Source: Asanoa siamensis
Lineage (GTDB): Bacteria > Actinomycetota > Actinomycetes > Mycobacteriales > Micromonosporaceae
Assembly: GCF_016862555.1 (NCBI RefSeq)
Contig: NZ_BONE01000043.1
Coordinates: forward strand, 1-64,000
Reading direction: 5' to 3'
DNA: 64,000 nucleotides
The position numbers and the translations under genes were made by a program. The notes below the pieces were generated by a model, which was given only the letters and a program-made list of their open reading frames with translations, did not search any database and was not told where the DNA came from. Below, one piece after another: positions 1 through 7,337 of this stretch. Numbering within the stretch: position 1 is the first letter of the stretch; the number at the start of each line of letters is the position of its first letter.

Positions 1-2
1 CC

Positions 3-701
3 CTGGCGGGCCACGACGAGCCGGTGGCGCGGCGGGTGGCGAAGCTGTTCGCCCAGGCCCGCCTGACGCCGATCCCGGCGCCGCACGCGGACCCGCCGGG
101 CGCGCTGACCTACGGGGACCTGCTGGTCTCGACGTTCACCCCGCTGCGCCTGCCTTTGACCTGGCCGCGGTTCGCCACGGACCTGGACGCGGCGGCATCG
201 GGCGACGCCTCGGCCCTGCTGACGACGGCCCGCGAGATGCAGACGGCGGCCGGCTTCGAGGCGTCGACGGTTTCCACCTCGATCTCCTGCGGCGACGCCC
301 CGGCCCGGGTGCCCCTCGCGGACTGGCCGGCGCAGATCGCCCGCTTCACGGAGTCGGGCGCGCTCTGGGGCCCGGTCCTGGGCTGGTGGCTGTGGGCCCC
401 GTGCGCGGCCGACTGGCCGGCGAACGCTCCGGACCGCTACGCGGGCCCGTGGAACGCCCGGACGTCGACGCCGATCCTGCTGATGAGCGCGCACTACGAC
501 CCAGGCACCCCGTACCGCAACGCCGTGGCCGCGGAACAACGCCTCGGAAACGCGGTGCTGGTCACGCTGGAGGGCTGGGGCCACCCGAGCTACCAGATCC
601 CGAGCGCGTGCATGGACGAGCTACGCACCCGCTACCTGGTGGACTTGACGGTCCCACCCCGCGGCACGACCTGCCAGCCGGACGAACTCCCGTTCGGATA
701 G
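3..701 (+). CDS. Alpha/beta hydrolase with TAP-like C-terminal domain (5' truncated by window edge)
   Basis: This is the C-terminal part of a secreted-type alpha/beta hydrolase of the tripeptidyl-aminopeptidase (TAP-like) family; the frame is open to the window edge, so the catalytic serine lies outside. The visible part has the family's C-terminal features: the strand and turn STPILLMSAHYDPGTP carrying the expected acid residue, and the GWGHPSYQ motif carrying the catalytic histidine, then a short tail with Cys residues that are often disulfide-bonded in exported members. Family knowledge predicts release of N-terminal peptides from, or hydrolysis of, small substrates outside the cell. The substrate cannot be read from this fragment. 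The next gene is convergent and more than 500 bases away. Confidence 0.8.
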   Translation: MAGHDEPVARRVAKLFAQARLTPIPAPHADPPGALTYGDLLVSTFTPLRLPLTWPRFATDLDAAASGDASALLTTAREMQTAAGFEASTVSTSISCGDAPARVPLADWPAQIARFTESGALWGPVLGWWLWAPCAADWPANAPDRYAGPWNARTSTPILLMSAHYDPGTPYRNAVAAEQRLGNAVLVTLEGWGHPSYQIPSACMDELRTRYLVDLTVPPRGTTCQPDELPFG

Positions 702-1238
702 TCCCGGCCGCGCGGGTTGCCGAACGGGTCCTAGTCGTACCGCGGTGGTCGCCGCGGCCGTGATCCGGCGCCGCCGTCCGACGCAGCTAGCGGCCCCGGC
801 GCGGGCCAGGGCCGCGTCGCCGGTGGAGACCATCACCGGCCGGCGGAACATGGGCAGCCACGTGGAGCCGCCGCCTGCGACGGTGCCGCGCATGCGAGCG
901 GCGTAGCCCTTAGTGTCGCGGCCCGGAGATAGCCCGCAATCCCGGCCACGCGGCGCCGTTGAAGACGCCGCCGCCCCAGCCGCCGAGTTCGCAGACCTCG
1001 CCGGGCCGGGACGTTCGAACCGACCAGGCCGCCGCCGCCCCAACCGCCGAACCCCGAAACCCCGCCGGACCGCAACACCCGAACCAACCGGGCCGCCGCC
1101 GCGCCTGCGGGCGTGTGCCATGCCCGCCAGGACGGCCGAACCATCACTCTCCGACGCCGGCGCACCTGCGCGTGAGCTGTCGCTCCCCTGCCGCGGGGCG
1201 GCGCTGCGGGTTGTTCGGTCAGGGGTGGCGGTGTGGCC
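702..1238. other. Gene-poor stretch with decayed coding traces
   Basis: I find no convincing gene in these 537 bases. Open frames here are low-complexity Arg/Pro/Gly strings. On the minus strand, about 780 to 905, a short frame reads VAGGGSTWLPMFRRPV followed by DAALARAGAA. This resembles the C-terminal signature of FGGY-family sugar kinases (GGG..S..W, then GRPV, then a GAAL-like run), but it is too short and too damaged to call. Between 940 and 1110 the minus strand is glycine-rich. The stretch lies between convergent genes, so it should also hold their transcription ends, but I see no strong hairpin. Confidence 0.4.
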
Positions 1239-2951
1239 TTACTGGTACATCTCCAGGCACGGGTCGTCCGGGCCTGCGGGCAGTGGGGACGGTGGCACCT
1301 GGGTCAGTTCGACCAGGGCCCACGAGTGGGGGCCGATGCGGGTGTTCGTGCGGTCGTGTTGTTCGACGATCGTGCCCATCGCGTCGAGGGCCCGTAGGCT
1401 CTCGGCGAAGTTGTCGCGGCGGGTTGTGGCGTTGAGCATGCCCTCGACGTAGAAGACGCGTTTCGCGCCCGACAGCTTCGCGTAGAGCTCGTCCTGCTTC
1501 GACTTCGGGCTGTCCGGCTGGCACAGGCGGACGTTGTGGACGTCGGGGCCGAGGTTCAGGTACGGCTTGTACCAGGTCGTCACCGCGTTGCCGAAGTAGT
1601 AGACCAGCACCACGTCGCCCGGCTGGACGCGGTCGGAGACCTCGCGCAGCGCGTCGCGTAGTGCCTCCTTGCCCAGCGGCTGGGCGATCTCCGCGCGGGC
1701 CGTGCCCGCCGACGGGCCGGCGACCAGGCCGATGCCGACCGCGGCCGCTACCGCCGCCAGGGCCGCCGCGATCGCCGGGATGCGCTGCCAGGGGTGCGCG
1801 CGGCCGCGGCGGTAGAGGGCGACGCTCGCCCGCGCCAGACCGTCGACCGCGGCGACCACCAGGACCACCGTCGGCGCGATCAGGTAGATGGCCGGGCGGC
1901 TCACCACCGGGAAGCCGCGCACCGCGCCGCCGCCGACGGCGGCCAGGAAGACCATCAGGAGCATCGCCGCCCAGAGGCGGCTGCGTAGCCAGAGGCTGAC
2001 CAGGCCGACGACCATGAGGGCGAGCACGAGCGCGCCGTGCCGCCAGCTCATGGGGGCCTCGATGAACTTGCTCCACATGTAGGGGAACCAGTCGAGGTAT
2101 TCGCGCACGCCGGCGCCCTCGGGGGCCGTGCCGCCGCGGAAGTAGTCGGTCTGGTTCGGGTAGAACGAGAAACGGTGGCGCCACCAGACGAGGAAGACGG
2201 CGGTGAGTGCCGCCGGTGCCGACAGTGCCGCCTGGAACAGCGCGTCGGGCCAGGCCCGGCGCAGCGCGTGCAGGCCCACCAGCGCCGCCGTGACCGCGAA
2301 CATCACCAGGATCGCGCTGAACGAGACGAACACCGCCACGCCCGTCGCCGCGATCCAGGCCAGCGCGAGCCAGGGACGGGCGCGCAGGGCGGGCCACCCG
2401 GCCCACCGGATCGCGTCGTGCGCCCACGCGGCGAGCACGATCAGCGCCAGCGCGACGCCCGCCTCCCAGGCGTATTGCTTGGTCTCGCCCGCGTAGACCA
2501 GCAGCACCGGCGAGAAGGAGAGCAGCAGGGCGACCGCGACCGCGCCGAACCGACCGATCGCGCGCCGCGCGATCAGGGTGCCGAGGCAGAGCACGGTCAG
2601 CGTGCCCACGAAGGGTAGGAACCGCAGCACGCGGTCGCCGGGCCCGACGACCTCGATCATCGCCTTCTGCAGCCAGAGCCAGCCGACCGGCGCGACCTGG
2701 TCGTAGGTCAGGTGCCCCGCCAGCTGCAGGAAGGACCGGCGGAGGTTGTTGGCGATCGCCGCCTCGTCCTTCCACATGCCGAGGGCGGTCCACCAGACGC
2801 GGGTCGCGCCGACCAGGCCGACGCCGAGCGCCACCGTGAGCAGCACCCGGAACGGCCACTCGCCGAGCCGGGTGAGTCGACCGCGCGGCTGGTCGCCGGA
2901 CGCCGGAGTCGCCTGGACCGGCACCGCCTCGCGTGTCGCTGTGTCTTCCAC
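1239..2951 (-). CDS. GT-C fold membrane glycosyltransferase (GT39/ArnT-like)
   Basis: A 570-residue polytopic protein, started here at a GTG. After a short cytoplasmic head come about ten to twelve hydrophobic segments (residues 30 to 410) and a soluble, presumably extracytoplasmic, C-terminal domain of about 150 residues. The first loop carries WKDEA near residue 60, the position where GT-C enzymes such as protein O-mannosyltransferases and ArnT keep their catalytic acidic pair. Such enzymes transfer a sugar from a polyprenyl-phosphate donor to an acceptor on the outer face of the membrane. Donor and acceptor cannot be deduced. The gene stands alone, divergent from the padR gene. Similarity to GT39 is by topology and motif only. 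Confidence 0.7.
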   Translation of the reverse strand: MEDTATREAVPVQATPASGDQPRGRLTRLGEWPFRVLLTVALGVGLVGATRVWWTALGMWKDEAAIANNLRRSFLQLAGHLTYDQVAPVGWLWLQKAMIEVVGPGDRVLRFLPFVGTLTVLCLGTLIARRAIGRFGAVAVALLLSFSPVLLVYAGETKQYAWEAGVALALIVLAAWAHDAIRWAGWPALRARPWLALAWIAATGVAVFVSFSAILVMFAVTAALVGLHALRRAWPDALFQAALSAPAALTAVFLVWWRHRFSFYPNQTDYFRGGTAPEGAGVREYLDWFPYMWSKFIEAPMSWRHGALVLALMVVGLVSLWLRSRLWAAMLLMVFLAAVGGGAVRGFPVVSRPAIYLIAPTVVLVVAAVDGLARASVALYRRGRAHPWQRIPAIAAALAAVAAAVGIGLVAGPSAGTARAEIAQPLGKEALRDALREVSDRVQPGDVVLVYYFGNAVTTWYKPYLNLGPDVHNVRLCQPDSPKSKQDELYAKLSGAKRVFYVEGMLNATTRRDNFAESLRALDAMGTIVEQHDRTNTRIGPHSWALVELTQVPPSPLPAGPDDPCLEMYQ

Positions 2952-3028
2952 TCGCCCCGCTCCACTCGGTCGACGCGGCGGGAATCAGCCGCTGAAGGAC
3001 TTTAGCGTGACCGGCCAGCCGCGCAGGT

Positions 3029-3047
3029 GCCCCTGTGGACAAGGGGC
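3029..3047. promoter_or_regulatory. Inverted repeat upstream of padR
   Basis: GCCCCT and AGGGGC form 6-base arms separated by 7 bases, between the divergent glycosyltransferase and padR genes and just upstream of the better palindrome at 3062. It could be part of the promoter region or chance in GC-rich DNA. Confidence 0.25.
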
Positions 3048-3061
3048 TTGCGGACTAACTC

Positions 3062-3075
3062 TATCTAGGTAGATA
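3062..3075. promoter_or_regulatory. PadR-type operator palindrome
   Basis: TATCTA-GG-TAGATA is a perfect AT-rich palindrome in otherwise GC-rich DNA, ending 8 bases before the padR start codon. Actinobacterial PadR proteins commonly repress themselves through sites of the ATCTA..TAGAT type, so this is most likely the autoregulatory operator; its place next to the start would let bound protein block transcription or initiation. Confidence 0.7.
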
Positions 3076-3083
3076 TTAGGACC

Positions 3084-3407
3084 ATGGCACGTGTACGACG
3101 TCCCTCGCCGCAGACCGCCGCCGTGCTCACCGCCCTCGCCGAGGCGGGCGCGGAGTGGAGCCACGGCTACGACCTGTGCCGCGCCCTCGGGCTCAAGGCG
3201 GGCACGGTCTACCCGATCCTCATCCGGCTCACCGAGCGCGGCCAGGTCGAGACCACCTGGGAGACCGACCCACCCCGCGGCCGACCGGCTCGGCACCTCT
3301 ACCGCCTCAGCACCGCGGGCGCCGAACTCGCCCGTGCCCTGGCCACACCAACCCGCGCCACCGACCCCACCCCGGGCACGCCCCGCCTGGCCCCCGGAAC
3401 CACCTGA
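3084..3407 (+). CDS. PadR family transcriptional regulator
   Basis: A 107-residue winged-helix repressor consisting almost only of the PadR domain. The HTH begins TAAVLTALAEAG and is followed by GYDLCRALGLKAGTVYPIL, the recognition-helix signature of the family, then a beta-wing with RPARHLYRLSTAG. It lacks the long C-terminal dimerisation helix of PadR subfamily 1, so it is a short subfamily-2-like form with a Pro/Thr-rich tail. The palindrome at 3062 suggests autorepression. The next gene on the same strand, a membrane protein, starts 186 bases later and is the likely co-regulated partner, a common pairing in actinomycetes. The effector is unknown. Confidence 0.85.
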   Translation: MARVRRPSPQTAAVLTALAEAGAEWSHGYDLCRALGLKAGTVYPILIRLTERGQVETTWETDPPRGRPARHLYRLSTAGAELARALATPTRATDPTPGTPRLAPGTT

Positions 3408-3593
3408 CCCACGCCCAACCAGGCCGGCCAACGCCCGCCCAGACCGCCGACCGACGCACAACCAGGACGACCGACCCGCGCTGAGCGTCACCCGACCGAT
3501 GCGCACGCGCGACCGCCCGGCCGCCACGGACCCGAGGCCGGCCGACGGACCACGACCCAGACCTGAATGCCCGTCCGTCCACGGAGGCCATTG

Positions 3594-4799
3594 ATGCTCG
3601 GATTCCTCCTGCTCCTGGTCGTGCTCGTGCCGGCGCCCCTCCTCGCGCTGATCCTGCTGATCCTCCGGATACGTGAAGCCGGTGCCGCCAACCCGACAAA
3701 GCGCATCCGGGCCGCGCTGCGGGGTGGCACCGCGCGGCCCGTCTGGCCCTGGCTCCTCGCGGCCGCCCTCGTCGCCGCCGCCGGGACCGCCGGAATCGAG
3801 CAGGCCTACCTCGTCGCCGTGGCGGACAGGCCGAGCCGCGACTTCGACCTGAGCCTCCTGGCCGTGGTCTCCGGGCAGCTCGCCGTCGTCGGTTGCGCCG
3901 CGATGACGGGCCTCGTCGGCGCCTCCGTCGCCCGCGCCCGCGGCTTCGGTGCCGGCACGGTCGCCGGCCTTCTCACCCTCGTGGCCGTCGCCGCCGGCAC
4001 GTCCGCGGCCCACCTGCCGTTGAAGGCCGCCTACCTCGCCGACCCGACGACCTTCCCCCTCGTCGCGAACCTCGGCCAGGGCGACCTGCTGATGCCGTTC
4101 GACGCCTTCCGGTACGCCCTCGTCTGGGCCCTGCCCTGGCCGGTCATCGGCGCCGCGCTGGCAGCCCGGCGCCGGGTGGCGGTCCGCGACCTGCCGCAGC
4201 TCCTGCTCGACCTCGCCACCGCCGACCTCCCGGCAGGTCGGGCCGCCTGGGGTGCGGCGCTGCGGGCGGAGCTGGCGGCCATCGACCCGCCGGCCGAGCG
4301 GCGGCGGTTCGCCCGCGGTGGTGCGTGGGCCGCCCTGCGCTCCGGCGCGCCGCGCTACGTGTGGCTGCTCGCCCTGGGCGTGTCGGCCGTCGTCGCGGCC
4401 GGTACGTTCGCCGCCTCCCGGTGGGAGCTGGCCCACGACCGCGGCGGCGTACTCGACTTCTGGCTCTCCGGGCCCAGTGTCCTGCTGCTCGCGGCGGCGC
4501 TGGTCACGGCGCGGCACAGCCGGTCGCTGGGCGCCGGCATCCGCGCCGGTGTCGGATCCGGGCTGGGCGCGTTGCTGGCCGTGGTCGCGGTCGGCATTCC
4601 CGAGGCGGTGGTCTGGGCCGATCGGCGGGCGGGCTTCCTCAGCACCGGCGACGCCGTGCCGCCGAGTGTCGAGGCCGCGATTCGCGACGTCGTACGCCCG
4701 GAGTTCCTGCTCAGTGTCGTCGTCGTCTGGACCGCCGCCGTGGGGGGCGGTGCCGTCATCGGCGCGGCGCTGAGTCGCCTGCGGGCCCGCACGCTCTGA
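3594..4799 (+). CDS. Polytopic membrane protein, probable PadR partner
   Basis: A 401-residue integral membrane protein with about eight hydrophobic segments. I chose the ATG at 3594 because a GGAGG lies 7 bases upstream; an in-frame TTG at 3591 is equally reachable, and an ATG at 3567 has no ribosome site. A soluble stretch around residues 215 to 245 reads WGAALRAELAAI followed by RRRFARGGAWAAL. That resembles the W..AM.AEL..I / RRRFA pattern in membrane proteins that travel with PadR regulators, and the same pattern occurs as a prefix of some permeases. No catalytic motif is visible. Function is unknown; membrane-stress sensing or transport by association is only inference. Confidence 0.7.
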   Translation: MLGFLLLLVVLVPAPLLALILLILRIREAGAANPTKRIRAALRGGTARPVWPWLLAAALVAAAGTAGIEQAYLVAVADRPSRDFDLSLLAVVSGQLAVVGCAAMTGLVGASVARARGFGAGTVAGLLTLVAVAAGTSAAHLPLKAAYLADPTTFPLVANLGQGDLLMPFDAFRYALVWALPWPVIGAALAARRRVAVRDLPQLLLDLATADLPAGRAAWGAALRAELAAIDPPAERRRFARGGAWAALRSGAPRYVWLLALGVSAVVAAGTFAASRWELAHDRGGVLDFWLSGPSVLLLAAALVTARHSRSLGAGIRAGVGSGLGALLAVVAVGIPEAVVWADRRAGFLSTGDAVPPSVEAAIRDVVRPEFLLSVVVVWTAAVGGGAVIGAALSRLRARTL

Positions 4800-4807
4800 C
4801 GGACCGC

Positions 4808-5494
4808 TCAGGCGCCGGGGCGGACCAGCCCCGACTCGTACGCGAGGACGACCGCCTGGACGCGGTCGCGGAGGCCGAGTTTCGTCAGCACATGGCCCAC
4901 GTGGGTCTTGATCGTGGTCTCGCTGACCGAGAGCTTCCTCGCGATCTCCGCGTTGGACAGGCCGCGGGCGACCTGCACCAGCACCTCGCGCTCGCGTTCG
5001 GTCAGGGTCGCCAGGGCCGGCGGCGTGGTCTCGAGCGGGTCCGGCAGCGCGGCGAAGCGGTCCAGGAGGCGCTTCAGGATCCGCGGCGCGACGACCGCCT
5101 CGCCCGCGGCGACGGTGCGGATCGCGGTCACCAGATCGTCGGCGGGTACGTCCTTGGCCAGGAAACCGCTCGCGCCCGCGCGCAGCGCGCCCACCACGTA
5201 CTCGTCGAGATCGAAGGTGGTCAGCACCAGGACCCGGACCGGCAGCCGCGACTCGACGATCGCGCGGGTGGCGGCCACACCGTCCATTCTGGGCATCCGG
5301 ACGTCCATCAGCACCACGTCGGGCAGCAGGCGGCGGGCCAGGTCGACCGCTTCCGCGCCGTCGCCGGCCTCGCCGACCACGTCGAGGTCGGGTTGAGCGC
5401 CGAGGACCATACGGAAGCCGGTACGCAGCAGCGGCTGGTCGTCGGCGAGTAACACCCGGACCGGCCGCCCAGGTGCCCTGTCCTCCGCCGTCAT
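4808..5494 (-). CDS. NarL/FixJ-type response regulator (orphan)
   Basis: A 228-residue LuxR-family response regulator. The receiver domain (residues 11 to 130) has the acidic pair D18-D19, phospho-acceptor D64 in VVLMDVRMP, the conserved Thr of LVLTTFD, and the Lys of FLAKD. The C-terminal HTH (about 160 to 225) reads LTEREREVLVQVARGLSNAEIA. Start at the ATG at 5494 follows GGGGTGG; an ATG at 5536 preceded by GGAAAG would add 14 residues. No histidine kinase adjoins it, so its sensor is elsewhere. It is divergent from the first ABC exporter operon with about 90 to 130 bases between them, which makes that operon a plausible target. It converges on the membrane protein gene. Confidence 0.88.
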   Translation of the reverse strand: MTAEDRAPGRPVRVLLADDQPLLRTGFRMVLGAQPDLDVVGEAGDGAEAVDLARRLLPDVVLMDVRMPRMDGVAATRAIVESRLPVRVLVLTTFDLDEYVVGALRAGASGFLAKDVPADDLVTAIRTVAAGEAVVAPRILKRLLDRFAALPDPLETTPPALATLTEREREVLVQVARGLSNAEIARKLSVSETTIKTHVGHVLTKLGLRDRVQAVVLAYESGLVRPGA

Positions 5495-5624
5495 CGCCAC
5501 CCCGCTGTCTCGATCCGCCCGCGCGTACACGCTCATCTTTCCGCACCGCCACCATGGAACGCGGCCGGGCGTTTCGTGCCTAAATGATCGGTTATCGGGG
5601 AGCGCTGAGGAAAGATCGGACAGC

Positions 5625-7334
5625 GTGACCACGACTGCCGTGACCGGACCGGCCGCGCGGGCCGTCCAGGTGTGGAAGGTGTACGGGGCCGGCGAGACCG
5701 AGGTCGTCGCACTGCGCGACGTGAGCGTCGAACTGGCACGCGGGAAGTTCACCGCGATCATGGGGCCGTCCGGGTCCGGCAAGTCGACGCTGATGCACTG
5801 CCTGGCGGGGCTCGACACGGTCAGCCGGGGCGAGGTCTACGTCGGCGACACGCGGGTCACCGGCCTCGGCGACGCGGGCCTGACCCGGCTGCGGCGGGAC
5901 AAGATCGGGTTCATCTTCCAGCAGTTCAACCTGCTGCCGACGCTGACGGCCGAGGAGAACATCCTGCTGCCGCTCTCGATCGCGGGGCGCAAGCCGGACC
6001 CGGAGTGGTACCGCACCGTCATCGACACCGTCCGCCTCGGCGACCGGCTGGGCCACCGCCCGTCGCAACTCTCCGGCGGCCAGCAGCAGCGGGTGGCCTG
6101 CGCCCGCGCGCTGGTGTCGCGCCCCGAGGTGATCTTCGCCGACGAGCCGACGGGCAACCTCGACTCGCGCTCGGGCGCCGACGTGCTGACGTTCCTGCGC
6201 GACTCGGTGCAACGGCACGGCCAGACGATCGTGATGGTCACCCACGACCCGGTCGCCGCCTCGTACGCGGACCGCGTCCTGTTCCTCGCCGACGGCATGG
6301 TGGTCGACGAGATCCTGAACCCGACGGCGGACGCGGTGCTGGACCGCATGCGGACGATCGACGCGCTGGACGAGTCGCCGATCGCGCCGGGGGCGCCGGA
6401 GGTCAGCGGGCCGGCGCCCGAAAGCCGCGGCACGACCGACCCGACCGGCCGCACTCCCCACCCGGGGCCGATGCGGGGCTCCGGCGGCGGTCCGGGGTCG
6501 GAGAGTCCACATCGGAACGGGGATGGTCCGGGGGCCGGCGGAGGCTCGACGGAGCCGCGGGATCCGGGCGGACCGACTGCCCGGGCCGTCCCGGGCGCGG
6601 GTCGGAAGGACGGGGGCAGGCCGGGTACGTCGGAGGTGGTCGCGCGGACAGCGACGGCGACGCTGACGGCGGCCACGCCCGCACAGCCACAGCCGGTCGC
6701 GGCCGCTGCGACACCGCCCGGCGCGAAGGTGACGGCAGCCCAGGGTGACGCCGCGGCGCTTCCCGCCGAGCCGGACACGACCGGGCCGCAGCCGGCGCTC
6801 GCCGCGCCCGGATCGCCTCGGGACGCGGAAGCGGACGAACCAAAGGCCGAAACGGCAGAGAAGAAGGATCGCGCGAGCAACACGGGGACGGCCGGCAAGG
6901 CAGCCTCCACGCAGGAGAGAGATCGGGCGAGCACGAAGGCGGCCGGCAAGGCGACCGCGCCGGACAAGGCGCGGACGGACGAAGGAACAGCCGACTCGCG
7001 CGGTGTGGAAGGGGCCGGCTCCGACGCCGGAGAGGTGAGTCCGCGGGACGGTGAGCGCCGGGCCCAGGGTGGGCCGACGCGGCGGAAGTCGGCCGGCGCC
7101 GCCGGGCCACGGCCGGCCGCGTCCCGACCGCCGAGGGGCAAGCAGCGCAAGCGAACCGGCCCCACCGACCCGTCCCCCACCGACCAGCCCGAGCCGGGCA
7201 CGGGCGCAGCAGACCAGACCGCGACGCCGCGCAAGGCCGCCAAACGCGCCGCCGCCCGCAAGCCCACACCGCCACCAGACAAGTCCATCATGGACGACGA
7301 GCGGCCCCAGCCGCCCACAACCGGCCAGGGGTAG
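5625..7334 (+). CDS. MacB/LolD-type ABC ATPase with long disordered C-terminal tail
   Basis: The first 245 residues are a complete ATPase of the lipoprotein/macrolide-export type: Walker A GPSGSGKST at 47-55, Q-loop in FIFQQFNLLP near 97-106, signature LSGGQ at 149-153, Walker B VIFADE at 169-174, and switch His207. It should drive the FtsX-like permease encoded 3 bases downstream. About 320 further residues (250 to 569) have no recognisable fold and are rich in Ala, Pro, Gly, Thr, Lys, Arg and Glu. They contain imperfect repeats (DRASNTGTAGKAAST and DRASTKAAGKATAP) and a basic end (KAAKRAAARKP). The paralogous ATPase at 10218 ends where this tail begins. Start is a GTG. The tail's role is unknown. 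Confidence 0.88.
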   Translation: MTTTAVTGPAARAVQVWKVYGAGETEVVALRDVSVELARGKFTAIMGPSGSGKSTLMHCLAGLDTVSRGEVYVGDTRVTGLGDAGLTRLRRDKIGFIFQQFNLLPTLTAEENILLPLSIAGRKPDPEWYRTVIDTVRLGDRLGHRPSQLSGGQQQRVACARALVSRPEVIFADEPTGNLDSRSGADVLTFLRDSVQRHGQTIVMVTHDPVAASYADRVLFLADGMVVDEILNPTADAVLDRMRTIDALDESPIAPGAPEVSGPAPESRGTTDPTGRTPHPGPMRGSGGGPGSESPHRNGDGPGAGGGSTEPRDPGGPTARAVPGAGRKDGGRPGTSEVVARTATATLTAATPAQPQPVAAAATPPGAKVTAAQGDAAALPAEPDTTGPQPALAAPGSPRDAEADEPKAETAEKKDRASNTGTAGKAASTQERDRASTKAAGKATAPDKARTDEGTADSRGVEGAGSDAGEVSPRDGERRAQGGPTRRKSAGAAGPRPAASRPPRGKQRKRTGPTDPSPTDQPEPGTGAADQTATPRKAAKRAAARKPTPPPDKSIMDDERPQPPTTGQG

Positions 7335-7337
7335 GCC

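Noticed and set aside
1010-1030. GTTCGAACC, resembling a tRNA T-loop
   Set aside because: No acceptor, D or anticodon stems can be built around it; it lies in a low-complexity decayed stretch.
2985-5555. Long antisense open frame across padR, the membrane protein and the response regulator region
   Set aside because: Composition is Arg/Gly/Ala noise, with no ribosome site, and real genes with domains occupy the same bases.
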